Of a stretch of 64,000 nucleotides of DNA, positions 9,194 through 21,388 are shown one piece after another. Both the position numbers and the translations under genes were made by a program. This DNA comes from Tilletiopsis washingtonensis. Lineage: Eukaryota; Basidiomycota; Exobasidiomycetes; Entylomatales. Within the stretch, counting starts at the first letter, position 1; each line of letters begins with the position of its first letter. The notes beneath the pieces were generated by a model. It did no database searches, was not told where the DNA came from, and was given only the letters and a program-made list of their open reading frames with translations. The DNA lies in contig NW_020312009.1 of assembly GCF_003144115.1 (NCBI RefSeq), positions 215,844 to 279,843 of the forward strand, written 5' to 3'.

Positions 9194-12100
9194 ATGTCCT
9201 CGCGCGGCCTCGGCGCCGGGGCGAGCACGCCGCAGCGACGCGCGCCCTCGCCGCTCAGCTTCGCACCGGCCGCCTCAGCCGGGACCGGCGAGACGCTCAA
9301 ACCAGACGGCAGCCCGTCTTCGGCACACTGGTTCACCTCGCCGCCGCCCTCGGGTCCGTCGGTAGCGCACGCATATGGCGCCTCGCCGCGCTATCCGCCC
9401 TCTGGCGGCTTTCCGTACGCACATGGGCATCCTCCGCCGAGTCCAGGCGGCACGGCGCCCGAGCAGTTTGCCTTCTCGACCACGCTGCGCAAGGGTGAGC
9501 AGCACTGACCGGTGCTGTCTGCTTGATACTCACCCTTTGTGCAGCATCCTCCGCAGCCGACGATCACCACTTCCTGCCCAGCCTAGCCCACGCCCCGACA
9601 CCGGTGCACCCTCAGGCGCCTTCTTCCTCGCCCTCGGCGTACTTCACGCACGTGTCCGTTGCGGAGGTGCTGCGGCACCTTGGGACGTCACTTCAGGCCG
9701 GCCTCTCATCAGCCGCTGTGCCACAAGCGCGCAATGCGGCAGGTGGGCCGAATGAGTTCAGCGTCAAGGGCGGCGATCCAGCGTGGAGGAAATTCGCGGG
9801 GCAGTTTGCAGAACCGCTCATTCTCCTGCTCATGGGCAGCGCAGCAGTGAGCGCGCTGCTGGGCGAGTGGGACGACGCCATCAGCATCACAGTGGCCGTC
9901 GTGATTGTCATCTCAGGTGAGTGTCGCAACGGGCGGCGCAGCGCGGCTCCCCTCGGAGGATCGAGGCTCGCGCCAGCATCTTACGCGACGCCCGACCCGT
10001 CTGTCAGTCGGCTTTGTCCAGGAGCAACGCTCAGAACAGAGCCTCGAGGCGCTCAACAAGCTCGTGCCCCACTTCTGTCATCTGGTGCGCGATGGCGCGA
10101 CTACGACGGTCCTCGCCAACGAGCTCGTGCCGGGCGACGTCGTGACGTTCTCCACGGGCGACCGCATCCCGGCCGATGTGCGCGTTGCAGAGGCTGTGGC
10201 GCTGGAGATCGACGAGAGCACATTGACCGGCGAGATCAAGCCACGTCGCAAGACCGCTGACGTCGTCGAGCGCGCCGCCGACCACAGCGAGTCGGCCATC
10301 GCAGAGCGCGACAACATTGCATTCATGGGCACGCTGGTCAAGAGCGGTGAGTCGCCGTGGGAGCCTGTGCTCGTACTCTGGTGTCTCACGGCGTTCCACA
10401 GGCTACGGCTGCGGCATTGTCGTCGGCACTGGCGTGCGCACAGAGTTTGGCATGATCTTTTCGATGGTCGACGAGGTGACAGAGCGGCGCACGCCGCTGC
10501 AGCTCAGCATGGACCAGCTGGCGCAGCGCCTGAGCATGATCAGCTTCGCGATCATCGGCGTCATCTGCCTGATGGGCGTGCTGCAGAACAAGCCGTGGCT
10601 GGAGATGTTCACCATCGGAGGTGAGTATGCGCACATGCAGCGCGCAGCCTTGCGGACGTCTGACCCTATGGCCGTTGGCAGTGTCGCTCGCCGTTGCGGC
10701 CATCCCTGAGGGCCTGCCCATCGTCGTCACGGTGACGCTGGCGCTCGGTGTGCTGCGCATGTCGAACCGCAAGGCGATCGTCAAGCGGCTTCCTTCGGTC
10801 GAGACGCTCGGCTGCGTGTCCGTCATCTGCTCCGACAAGACCGGCACGCTGACTTCGAACCAGATGACCGTCGTGCGCGCCTTCACCTTCGAAGACGGCA
10901 GCATCGACTTCACGTCGCAGCAGGCTCCGCACCGGCCGTCCGAGGCCCTGTCGCGCAGCCTGTTCGTCGGCAACATCTGCAACAACTCGCACCGGGACGC
11001 CAGCGGCGCCAACGTCGGCCAGGCCACCGACGTCGCCATGGCAGATGCGCTGCGCCTCTTTGGCCTGGAGGACAAGCGGCCGTACTTCAAGCGCTCCAAC
11101 GAGGTGCCCTTCGACTCGGACACCAAGCTGATGGCCGTGACGGGCTCTCTCAGCACGGGCAGCGCCAAGTCGGAGGAGCAGGTGTACGTCAAGGGCGCCT
11201 TCGAGATCATTCTCGAGCGCTGCAGTGCGTACGTCGGCCCGGAAGGGCGCCGTGTGCAGCTGGACGATGCCGCGCGAAAGCGTGTCTCGGACGTCGCGCT
11301 CGAGTTCTCCAGCAGCGGCCTGCGCGTGCTCGCTACTGCGTCGGGAGCGCCCAACGCTCTCGACTCTCGGACTCTCGTCTTCAGCGGCTTGCAGGCGATG
11401 CAGGATCCGCCTCGGCCGGGTGTCGAGGAGGCCATCGCCGCGCTTGGTCGCGGCGGCGTCCAAGTCGTGATGATCACGGGTGACGCCGAGACGACGGCCT
11501 TGTCCATCGCGCGCCAGCTCGGCATCGTCAAGGGCACAGGGCGGACGGGCGTCATGACCGGCAAGCAGCTCGACGGGCTGAGCGAGCGACAGCTGCAAGA
11601 GCGCATCGGCGGCATCAGCGTCTTCGCACGGACGACGCCGCGACACAAGATGTCGATCATCGCAGCCTTTCAGGCCAATGGAGCAGTGGTGGCCATGACG
11701 GGCGACGGAGGTGAGCCAGCCAGCGGCGCATGCGCAGCCATCGCACTCCCACTGACATCGCCGAAAGTGAACGACGCTCCGGCCCTGAAGATGGCCGACA
11801 TCGGCATCTCGATGGGCCGCGGCGGCACGGACGTGGCCAAGGAGGCAGCCGACGTGATCTTGGTCGACGACAACTTCGCGACCATTCTGCCTGCCGTCGA
11901 GGAAGGTGTGTGGTGACGTGCGCCGCCTCGTACACAGCTGGCTGACACCGCGCCCCAGGCAAGGGCATCTTCTACAACATCCAGAACTTCCTCTCCTTCC
12001 AGCTCAGCACGGCCGTCGCTGCGCTGACGCTGATCACGCTGTGCACGGCGTTCGGGCTCAAGCTGCCGCTGAACCCGATGCAGATCCTCTTCATCAACAT

Positions 12101-12671
12101 CCTCATGGACGGGCCGCCGAGCCAGAGCCTCGGCGTCGACCCGGTCGACCACAGCGTGATGCGAAGGCCGCCGCGCGGCAAGACGGCGCCGATTATCACG
12201 CAGCGCCTCATCTACCGCATTCTGTTCTCGGCCTCCGTCATCGTCGTCGGCACGCTCTACATCTACATCCACGAGTTGCGCGACGGCTTCGCGGACCAGC
12301 GGGACCAGACGATGGTGAGTGCGCAGCGGCGTCGTACAGCGTGGCTGCGGGCTGACACCCGCTGCTCGCAGACCTTCACATGCTTCGTCTTCCTCGACCT
12401 CACATCCGCGATCCAGAACCGCGGCCTGGCGACGCCGCTGCTGGGCAACCGCATGCTCATCACGACCGTCTCGGCCAGTCTGGTGACGCAGCTGGCGCTC
12501 GTCTACTTTCCGCTGCTGCAGGGCGTGTTCCAGACGACGGGGCTGGACCTCGGCGATCTCTTCCTGCTCGTCTTTATTGCCGGGCTGGCGTTCGGCGCGC
12601 ACGAGCTGCGTCGCCGCTACGAGCGGCGGCTCGGCCTAGAGGAGGCAGACTGGGAAGGCAGCATGGCGTGA
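9194..12671 (+). CDS. PMR1: PMR1-type secretory-pathway Ca2+/Mn2+ P-type ATPase
   Basis: P2A-type ATPase that pumps Ca2+ and Mn2+ into the Golgi; 1017 residues. Exons: 9194-9494, 9545-9916, 10008-10346, 10402-10620, 10682-11710, 11768-11905, 11959-12314, 12372-12671. A Pro/Ser-rich N-terminal extension of about 120 residues precedes the cation-transporter N domain. Visible motifs in order: membrane segments near EPLILLLMGSAAVSALLG, the actuator loop DESTLTGE, M4 AAIPEGLPIVV, phosphorylation site CSDKTGTLT (Asp about 461), nucleotide-domain KGAFE, hinge GDGVNDAPALK, and M6 INILMDGPPSQSLGVDP. The last is the signature of the SPCA/PMR1 group rather than SERCA or PMC1. The intron inside GDG/VNDAP ends with AAG instead of CAG, and no other acceptor restores the motif. 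The C-terminus is short, without a regulatory calmodulin tail. Confidence 0.95.
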
Positions 12672-13711
12672 AGACGGAGGAGCGCGGACACTTGCACGAC
12701 CTAATAGAAGAACTTATTGTAGCCCCGGTTGCCGTGACCACCGTCTTGCACGGCGTGTGTGAGTGTGCACCGCTTGCTGCGCCAGCCTCGGCGAAGCCTA
12801 GAGAGCTTCGCCCTCTCGTCGTGGTCGCTCGGCAGCGACCACGTCGACCGTACCGGCGCCTCGGAGCCCACAGCTTCTCTGCTCTGTCTTCAGCCGAGCA
12901 CGTCTCGCCTCATCCGAGCTGCTTCCTTCAGCCACGTTTCAGCGCTCAGAGCGCCCATGAGACGGCGCGCAAGGAACAGCGGCTCAGGGGAGCTAGATGC
13001 TTGCGAGCCGGCGGTGATGTCGTCGCCACCTACGCGCCGCTGCTGCCTGCTGCTGGCTGGGCAGACGCAGCACACAGCAGGGCGCTCTCGAGCTCTGGCT
13101 GGCGGCACGGCGCCGCTGCATCGCTGTCACAGCGCCTGCGCTGCGCCGCGCTCTGCCGTGCTGCGCGCTGGCGCGTGCAGGCGCTGGCCGCATGCCGCCG
13201 CGCTCGCGGCGAGGGCGCGCGCGGCGGATGCGGGCACGTCGGCCGCCATCGCCGTGCGCGCGTCGCGAGCGCAGCGCGTCGCGCCTCGCTCCCGACCACG
13301 ACCTCGCCTCTCCCTCCAACCTCGCACCCTGCCTTGCCCCGCCTCTCGGCCGCACCGCTCCTCGCTCATCCAGGGACCCGCACGTATCTCTGGCGCCGGC
13401 GTTTGCGTCTCGGACAGCCCGCTTGGCCCGCCTCTGCAGCGCGTTCTCCGGGCACTTCGGCCGCCTGCCGCGGCCTCGTCCTCTTGCTCGCTCGATGCAG
13501 CTGCGTCGCGCATAGCCTCTCTGTCTCACCGCACCGGCCTTGAGAGTGCACTCGGCCAGTCTCACACCGCGCCGCTTCCTTCTGAGCACGCGCTCGCTCT
13601 CTTCCACGGCACGCCCCGACATCTCTCGCGTCGTCGGGCTTGCAGCGCGCATCGGCGCCTCGCCTCTGAACGACCCGAGCTGTGCGGAGCGCCGCCTCAA
13701 CGCCGCATGGC
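12672..13711. other. Upstream region of SNF5
   Basis: About 1040 bases between the Ca2+-ATPase stop and the SNF5 start, both plus strand. The second half is pyrimidine-rich (many TCT/CTC runs on the plus strand), as in long 5' leaders of fungal regulators. No intact gene seen. Confidence 0.5.
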
Positions 13712-16700
13712 ATGTTCGACGGCGGGCAATACCCAGGGATCGCTGGCTCGGTGCAGGGCCTCGGCGGCTTCGGCGCGGATGCCCAGTCGCAAGGCGCCGC
13801 GCTGCAGCCGGGCGCCCAGCAGCACACGCAGCAGAACCAGCTCGGCATGAATCCTGCGCAATTCGCAGCCATGTCGCAGATGGGCCCGGACCTCTCCTCG
13901 GCGGCGGGCAACGGCCTCACGCCGGCCATGCTCGCCATGCTGCAGCAGACGCAGCAGCAGGGCGGCGCGTCAGGCTCTCGCTGGCCGGCAGGCCAGAGCT
14001 TCAATCCGAGCATGTTCAACCAAACAGCTCAGCAAGCGGCGCCATCGCACTCCGGCGCGCCCGGCTATGCCTCGCAGCCGGCCTACAACTTTGGCGCGCT
14101 CCAGGGCGGCGGCGGAGGCTTGAGCAGCGAGGCGGGCGCTGGAGCGATGTTCGGCCAAGGAGCGCAGAACTCCAGCATGCAGTACTCGCAATTCGCCGGC
14201 GCCTCCGCCATGCCGCAGACGAGCGGCGCGATCGAGCCGAACGCTCTGATGAACGGCTTGAACGGCTTCGCGGAAACGTCGACCGACGGCGCTGGGTCGA
14301 GCTACGGCTCCATGCAGCACGCAGGCTCGGCAGCCGCCAACGCCGGGATGCAGCCCTTCATGTACGCGTCTGCGTCGTCGCCCGGTGCCTCGGACGTGGG
14401 TGAGTTCAAGAAGCCCGGCACCAGTCAGGGCGGCCGGAGGAGTCGAGGCACGCCGACAAGCACACCCGGCCCGAAGTTTGGACCGCCCGGAGCACATCAA
14501 GGATCGTCGCCTGGGCACGCTGTGCCTCACGCCGGCGGCATCCAAGCTTTCGCGCGCGACCGCTCCAGGAGCCATACGCGGAGTCCGTCCGTCTCTGGCG
14601 CGCAGCTGCCGCAGCAGCCCGGCCACCGACCGCCTGGCACGCCGCTGCAGACGCAGCAGCCGCACCCGAGCGCGGCAGGAACGCCGCGCGGCGCGCACGC
14701 ATCGCAGCCGCAGATGGCGATGCCGAGCTTCCCACCTGGGTGGCAGCCGGCGATGCCGCCAGCGCAGCAGCAGCAGATGATGAGCCAGGCGATGCAGCTC
14801 TCGAAGCAGCGCGCCAACCAGGGCCAGGCCATGTCGCCTGCTCAGGCGCTGCAGCAGATGGGCTTCGTCTTCGTCAAGGCTGCCCTACTCCCGCCTCAGG
14901 CGCAGGAAGCCTTGGTCGCGGGCGGCGCAGTCATCAGCATCAACGAGGCGCGCGCTCTCGGCTTCTTGCCGCAGCATGGGCAGGCGCACGCAGGACAGGG
15001 CGCCGGAGCCGGACAGGCGCCCGCTGCGCACTCGCCGCACCCGTCATCGCTCAATCCGCAGGCGCAGCAGCAGTTCATGATGCAGCAGCAGCAGCATGCA
15101 CGGCAACAGTCGCAGCAGCCGCAGCAGCAGCAACAGTATCCGTCGCATGCTCCGTCTACTCCGCAGCAGCAGGCCGGCATGCCGCCGCCGCAGGTCTTCA
15201 GGCCGTCGCCAGGCGCTCACGCCGCGTCTCCAGCGCATGGACCGCAAAGTCCGAGCGCAGGCGCAGGCGGGATGTCTGCGCCAAACGGCTCGGCACGAGT
15301 GCGCCAGGGCACGAACCCTCCGCGGCCTCAGTCTCGAAGCAGCGCACGGGGAGGATCACGCCCGCCAACGACTGACGGGCTGAGCGGGTCAAATCCCTTC
15401 GCTCCCTCGGACATGTCGGAGAGTGCGTCGCGGCGACCTAGCTCGGCCTTGGCGCTGGACGGCGCGCCGCCAGGACCCTCGCGATCGTTCTCTGTGGCCT
15501 CCGCCGACGGCGTGTCCGGCGGCCCGCCTGATGCGCTCGCCACAATCGAGCAGCAAGCGCAGGCGCAGGCGGCACAGCTGCGTGCGCATCGCTTCAGCGT
15601 CGCATCCTTGCCGCCCTCTCAGGGCGGGCCGCTGCCCAAGTTCACGAAGAGCGGCTTCGCTGTCGCCGACTACAACTCGCGCGTCACGCCGCTGCCTCCG
15701 CTTCCAGACGGCGACGAGGTGCCCGAAGAGGACGCCAAGGCGCTCGAGAAGCTCTGGCAGCCGCTGACGAAGGAAGAGGAAGGCCATTTGGCGGTGATCA
15801 TGCAGAGAGACCACGACTACACGCAGATGATCAACACGCACGGGCACCGCAGCCTCAACGCTCTCCGGGCCCGCGCCGACGAGCTGCGGCCTGCGCCGCA
15901 CAACCTGCACTGGTGGGAGCGGCCGGACGTCGCAGACGACCCGCACTACATCAACAAGGCCTACGAGGCATTACACGTGCTCCTCCCGCAGCAGAAGCGG
16001 CACGAGCAGCTGCGCAAGGGCGGGCGCAGCGCGGGCACGCTTGCGTCGAACCTGTCTGCGTACGAGGATCGGCGGTTGTCGCGCGCTGCCGCAGGCAAGG
16101 TCGAGGATCTGGTGCCAATCCGGCTCGAGATCGACTACGAGGCGTGGCGACTGCGCGAGACGTTCACATGGAACGCCACCGATGCACACGTCGGCCTCGA
16201 CTCCTTTGCCCAGACGCTGTGCGACGACTTTGCTCTGCCGCACGCCGGCTTCGTGGCTGCCATCAAGCAGTCTGTGCAGGCGCAGGTGCAGGAGCACGTT
16301 GCCGCTCGCGCGCTCTATGTGCGACGAGGCGAGGATGCAGACGACGCGCGCCGAGGAAAGCTGGATGCAGAAGAGCAACAGTGGTGGAAGAGGCAGAGGG
16401 ACAGTCTTGCCGATGAGGCGTCGCCCGCCTCGCGGAAGCGCGCGCTCAGCGCCGAGGCGGAGGACGAGCGTGCGACAGCGAAGAGCGAGAGCCCAGTCGT
16501 TGTTGCGCGTCCGCGGGCGGAGCTCCGAATCGACATTCGAGTGAGTACAGTTGCGCATCGCGCCCTGCGCATACAGCACTGACCGTCTTGACAGCTCGAC
16601 ATCACGGTGGGCGCGATGAACCTCGTCGACCGCTTCGAGTGGGACCTTGGCGAAGACGAGACTACCTCGCCGGAGCAGTTCGCAGAGGTCTTCGCCGCCG

Positions 16701-18651
16701 ATCTCGGCCTGTCGGGCGAGTTCCGGACTGCGATCGCGCACTCCATTCGCGAGCAGGTCGACGTGCACAAGCGCTCCCTCGCGCTGCTCGGCTACGCGTT
16801 CGACGGCGCAGACGTGTACGACGAGGAGCTGCGCACGTGCTTCCTGCCGTCCGTGTCGGGCGCTGCGCGCAACGAGGCGGATGCGGACAGCCACACGCCG
16901 CGCCTGCACCAGCTGAGCGAGGCTGACATCGACTTGCTGGAGAAGGAGCGGGAACGGGACGCGCGGCGAAAGAGGCGCCAGACGCGCGGACGGCGAGGCA
17001 TCAACCTGCCCGATCGCGAGCCTCAGAAGACGCAGCGAACGCCGGCCGTCTCCGGACTCCAGGCTGCCAACATCGCGGCCATGCTGGCGAGCAACGGCGG
17101 CGAGATGGCTGGCGGAGAGTGGAATGGGCTCGTTGGCCCGGGCGGACGCTCGGACCGTGGAGCAGGCATTTCGACGAGACGTGCTGCAGCGGCCGCCACC
17201 GCCTCGATCGCGCCGTCGCTGGGCCTGCCGGATCGCGACACACCTGCACCCGTACCCGAGGCGCCGCAAGCTGCAGCCAAGCGGGCACGCCTGGAGAGCC
17301 ACGCCGTGCACTTTGTGCACCCCGGCGGTCTTGGCGGCCTCAACGAGGCCACGGGTCCGAGCTTCGTCGGCGCAAACGGAGGCGAGCTGCACAAGCACAG
17401 ACCTGTCGCGCAGTCCGGCGCTGCCGTCTCGGCCTCCGCACAGGACACGCCGCAGTCGCACATGTCGGCGAAGGCTGCCGCTGCCGCTGCAGTCGCTGCG
17501 AAGATCCGGGCTGAGGACGTCAAGACGCAGCACGAATGCTTCCACGACGGGCAGTGGCACTGCTCCAACTGCGGCATTCCAGGCACGCTTGCTCCGGGCC
17601 GCCGCAAAGGCCCACTCGGCGACAAGACGCTCTGCGGCCCGTGCGGCAAGTACTACCATCGCCACCGCCGGATCCAGAACGTGCACTACACTCGCGACGA
17701 GGGATTCCATCGCGGCCTCTACGGCCACAGCAAGATTCCGCGGCCGGAGCACGGCGACTCGACACAACCGACGTCTGCTGCAGACACGCCCGCCTCGGGG
17801 GCGAACGGTTCATCTGGCGCACGTGCAGACAAGCGCCGTGCGGACCGCGAGGCCGGCGAAGGCCAGCACTCGAGCAGCGATGACGACGACGATGACGATG
17901 ACGAAGATGACGACGACAACGATGAGGCCGTCGACGACAAGAGCAAGGTCGTGCGCAATGCTCACGCGCTGCAGGCCGGCTCCCTCGTCAGTCAGCCGCA
18001 GTCGACGCGCGGCAACTCGCCCGACCTGCCGTTCCAGCAAGTCGGCTCGCCCGACGAGGACTCGGACTCGGCGGAGTCCTCTCCCGGCTCGTCACGCCGT
18101 CCGAGCGCATCGCCGTCGAAGAACGGCGTCCAGGCGCGGCTCTCGCAGACGCCGGCGATGCATGCTGGCTCGCCGCTCAAGCAGGAGCAAGGCGTCGCCC
18201 AGGACACACACAGAGTCCCGTCGGAAAGCCCCGCGCTCGCGCCGTCAGGCGCCCAGCAAGCACCGCCGGTGGCTCCGGATTGGCTCAGCGAGGCAGCAGA
18301 CTCGCTGCGCCAGCAGTATCCCGACGACCGCTTCGAGCTGCTGCTCCGCGCGCGGCCGCCGGCTGCTGCCAGCTTGCCAGAGGTCCCAGGGCAAACGGAC
18401 TGGCGCGTGCGCTGCCAGGACTGTCCCGGCAAGGTGAGTTCGCTGATGCGCGGCGTCGTGGCCTTTACGGCTGCTGACACGCTCCCGCAGCTCTATACCC
18501 CCGGCCCTGGCGAGTCGCTGGACAACTTCCTGATTCACCTTCGCAACCGTCTGCATCGTAACAATGTGGGTGTGCTGGCGTGCTGTGCGGTCTGACCAGC
18601 ATCTGACTGCCGGCTCTCCAGGTCGCCGCCCGACTCTCGCTCGAACAGTAG
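13712..18651 (+). CDS. SNF5: SNF5/SMARCB1 chromatin-remodelling subunit with GATA-type zinc finger
   Basis: Core subunit of a SWI/SNF or RSC-type nucleosome remodeller, 1590 residues, nuclear. Exons: 13712-16540, 16595-18433, 18491-18565, 18622-18651. The N-terminal 780 residues are Gln/Ala/Pro/Ser-rich with poly-Gln tracts around 460-490, typical of SNF5 orthologues. The SNF5 domain has two repeats: PIRLEIDYEAWRLRETFTWN at about 800 and LDITVGAMNLVDRFEWDLGE at about 944, each followed by a helix ending VQEHV or REQVDVHK. At about 1265 a GATA-type finger follows (CSNCGIPG, 20 residues between Cys pairs, then CGPCGKYYHRHR). A long acidic Asp/Glu run lies near 1370. The last two tiny exons encode LYTPGPGESLDNFLIHL and a short tail. 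The start is the first ATG of the frame. The finger could bind DNA or be structural. Confidence 0.93.
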
Positions 18652-19511
18652 CGCCGTGGAGCGAGCGGCTCCTCTGGCACTCTGCCGCTGCCCTTGCGCC
18701 TCTCTCCGCAGCTGTCCGCACACACGTACTCGTGTGCCGTGCTCCGAAACGCTCAAGCGCTGAATACATCGTGCTTGCATCTGCTGCTGGTGAAGCGAGG
18801 TCCACCTGAGGCAGAGATGTGTCCCTTGCTGCGGCGGCGCACCTGACAGCTTGAGGGTGCATTCGATGGCTCGGCGAAGCGTCCTGCGGTCATTCCGTAC
18901 GAGAATGGCCCGCGCTCTGGCTTGAAGAATTGGCTGCCAGAGGCATCGTGCCTGTGCATCCGAGGCTCCGGACGGGCGCCACAAACAAACGGGAGCGGGA
19001 GGCGGAGGCGGAGCGGTGCGGCGTCGCCATCAGGCACGCGCCTGCGCAAGGCGTGCGCAACGGTCGGCGCGCATGCATCGCCGCAGCGCAGGCAGAGCTC
19101 CTTGCGCAGCGGCCGTGCCGCAGGCGTGAGGCAGCGCCCTTGCTTGCTGCGGTCATCGCTCGGACATAAGCCAGCGGCTCGGACACTTTTGGCGCTATGC
19201 TCCGAGCATGGGCCAGCGAGGCGGCTGCGGCTGCGGTGCCGTCGGAGGCGCGCGCCTGCCATCATGCGCGGCCCGCCATCGCACCTCCGAGCATCCTTCT
19301 CCGCCGCCACTATCAACGAGCACCAGCAAGGGTCGCTGCTCCGTCGGACCCCGAGCATCACGCATGCTCCACTGCGCCGGATCAGCTATCCTGCTGCTTG
19401 TCCCTGGCAGCAATGGTGATGCGCGCTGCACGTGGCCGCCCCTCGACACCTCGGGTGCCTCCATGTACTGCACACGCCCGACGAACGGTCAATGACGCTG
19501 CTGTGCAGGCG

Positions 19512-20073
19512 TTATGACGGGTGCTCCAGAGCCTCAGTCTCGGAGACTTGGCGATGGGCCCGAGATTCGCCAGTCCGCGGATGTCGGGCGTCTTGCAGCC
19601 AGACCAACGTAGCCTGCAAGGGTGCCCTTGCCCATCCTCAATGCGCGCTCACCGCCCTCTGCGCAGGCCCCTGCGCTCGCTTGAGCTCTCCGCCCTTACA
19701 GCCGCGATATTAGCCAGGCTCTCGCCAAGAATTGTGATGGGTACCCAGACGAGGCTCGAGTACCTGACGGAGAAGGTCGGGAGCCGTGATCTTGCCTTCA
19801 AGGCTGCGCGCTGTCTCGCGCGACTGCGGTGTCCGCAGTGCCGCGCGATGCCTCGTCTCGAGCACGACCGTCCGTGCCCGTGAGAAGTCGCACTGACTGA
19901 GTCTGTGCGCCGTATCGTCCCCATTGCAGCGCCGCCGCCTCCGCATCGCTGGACCCTAGCGCAGAGCCGACGTATGCGACCCGGCCGTTGCGCCTGGGAG
20001 GCGCCCAAGGCGCGCATTCCGGCGGCCTGGTGACAGCTGCAGCGACAGGGGTCTTCGCCGCGCAATCGACCAT
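19512..20073 (-). CDS. Speculative four-exon small gene
   Basis: Low-confidence model of 127 residues. Exons on the minus strand: 20073-19894, 19823-19764, 19694-19653, 19613-19512. All three introns fall between codons and have GT donors with acceptors CAG, AAG and CAG. The joined reading gives protein-like text such as ALQWGRYGAQTQS, SRETARSLEGKITAPDLLRQ and ATLVWLQDARHP. I recognise no family. Reasons for doubt: the donor GTACTC and acceptor AAG are weak, introns as short as 39 nt are needed, and other frames are also open here because of high GC. Alternatives are plain intergenic DNA or a different exon structure. Confidence 0.2.
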
Positions 20074-20128
20074 TCTCGGCCTCGGACATGACCTAGCTTT
20101 TGCACCTCCGTATTCTCTGAGATCTCAT

Positions 20129-20148
20129 ACCTCGACTCGACTCGAGGT
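20129..20148. repeat. Near-perfect 20-bp palindrome
   Basis: The sequence ACCTCGACTCGACTCGAGGT matches its own reverse complement at 18 of 20 positions, and an 8-bp perfect palindrome GAGATCTC lies just to its left. It sits about 55 bases upstream of the candidate start at 20073. It could be an operator-like site for a dimeric regulator or chance; no function is assigned. Confidence 0.5.
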
Positions 20149-21388
20149 TACTCGAGACAGCGTGCAGCTTCGAAGGAGTCTGCTGTGCCGTCTGTGAGGC
20201 TCGCCTCGCTCGCGAAGCGGATGGCGAGGGCACGGCAGCTGTCTGTGCTGTCAACCCCCTCTTCTAGCGTGGCCGCCTGCCGGCGCAGCACCCAGCATCT
20301 CGTCCATCGATCTCGCAGAGCGGGCCAACGCCGGCGCCCTCAGCGCAGGAGCAGCGCGAGAGCAGGGCAGGAGAGGGCATGGCGCCCGAGCTCTGCTCTG
20401 AGCGGGACGCAGCTGTTTCACCTGCTGCACGAGCCGGCTGCGGCGCTGCGGCTGTGCATGCCCATGCTCATGCCGTGCCGCTGAGCTCGTCTCGTCGTCT
20501 CCGCCCGCGCCGTGCCGCGGCTGCGCCGCCTCAAGCGAGGTGCCGGTGCGCTTAAAAAGTTGCAGGCAGAACGGTCAGCGCGCATGCAGCGGGCGGCATG
20601 GACAGGGATCTGCAGGGCGGGCGCAGGAGCAGCGGGGCGCGAGGGCGTTAGCGTGGCGCCGGATGCGTCTCAGAGAAGCGTCGGCGCTCGCCGCTCCGCC
20701 CCCCAGGCGCCTCGAGCGCCTCGAGCAGCGTCGAGGCTGGAGCGGCCCTCGGCGCAGCGGCAGCGCAAGAGGGAAGAAGGCAAGCGTCACGCATCGTGGC
20801 AGCGGCAGCGGCGGCATGGCCGAGCGCAGAGAGAGCCGCTGCGGTAGACTCGCGCCGGGGCCGCCGCTGCGCCGGAGCGGAGCCTGAGAGGCGCCGCACT
20901 CTGCCCGCCTGCCGCTTGCTGCTTGCGCTGCTGCTGCCGCTCGGCGTCTCTCCTGAGAGCGCCTCGCTCGCATCCATCCAGCCCGCTCAGGGCTGCCTTC
21001 CGCTCCATCACCCCGATCCCTCTCTCGATACCTGGCGTCGCCGCACGCTCGCCGCTCCGCCTCTGGCGTGCCCCTCTGCGCGTCTCTTTCGCTCCTCCTG
21101 CTGCGGCCGCGCTCCGTCTTTCGTTCTCTGCTCCACGACGCTCCTTCGACTGTGCCTTACGTGCGGCGGCTTGCTCTTCGTCACTGCCGCACCTTCTACC
21201 TGTCCGACTTTGCCTGCTGTTCAGCATCTCTCCGTTCCCTTAATCCTCGTCCTCCGTGCTCGTGCCTCGCAGCTCCTCGCCGATCTATGCGCCGGCGCAT
21301 CTCGACGGCAGCCTCCAGCCTATAAGTGCCCGGCTGCACCGCGGCCCCTCGCTCTGGTGCGCCTCGGCTGCGGGACCGTGCTGCCGGC

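Larger units (their letters stand above)
18652..21388. other. Long intergenic region with one weak gene candidate
   Basis: About 2.7 kb without a confident gene. The right end (20.8-21.4 kb) is pyrimidine-rich and probably the promoter and 5' leader of the large gene that follows. A weak minus-strand coding candidate (19512-20073) and a palindrome (20129-20148) lie inside and are listed separately. Nothing else supportable. Confidence 0.5.

Noticed and set aside
10386-11660. Long minus-strand frame opposite the Ca2+-ATPase
   Set aside because: Antisense of the conserved P-type ATPase core; no independent motif.
17879-17930. Asp/Glu codon run as a microsatellite
   Set aside because: It is in frame within SNF5 and codes for an acidic stretch, common in chromatin proteins.
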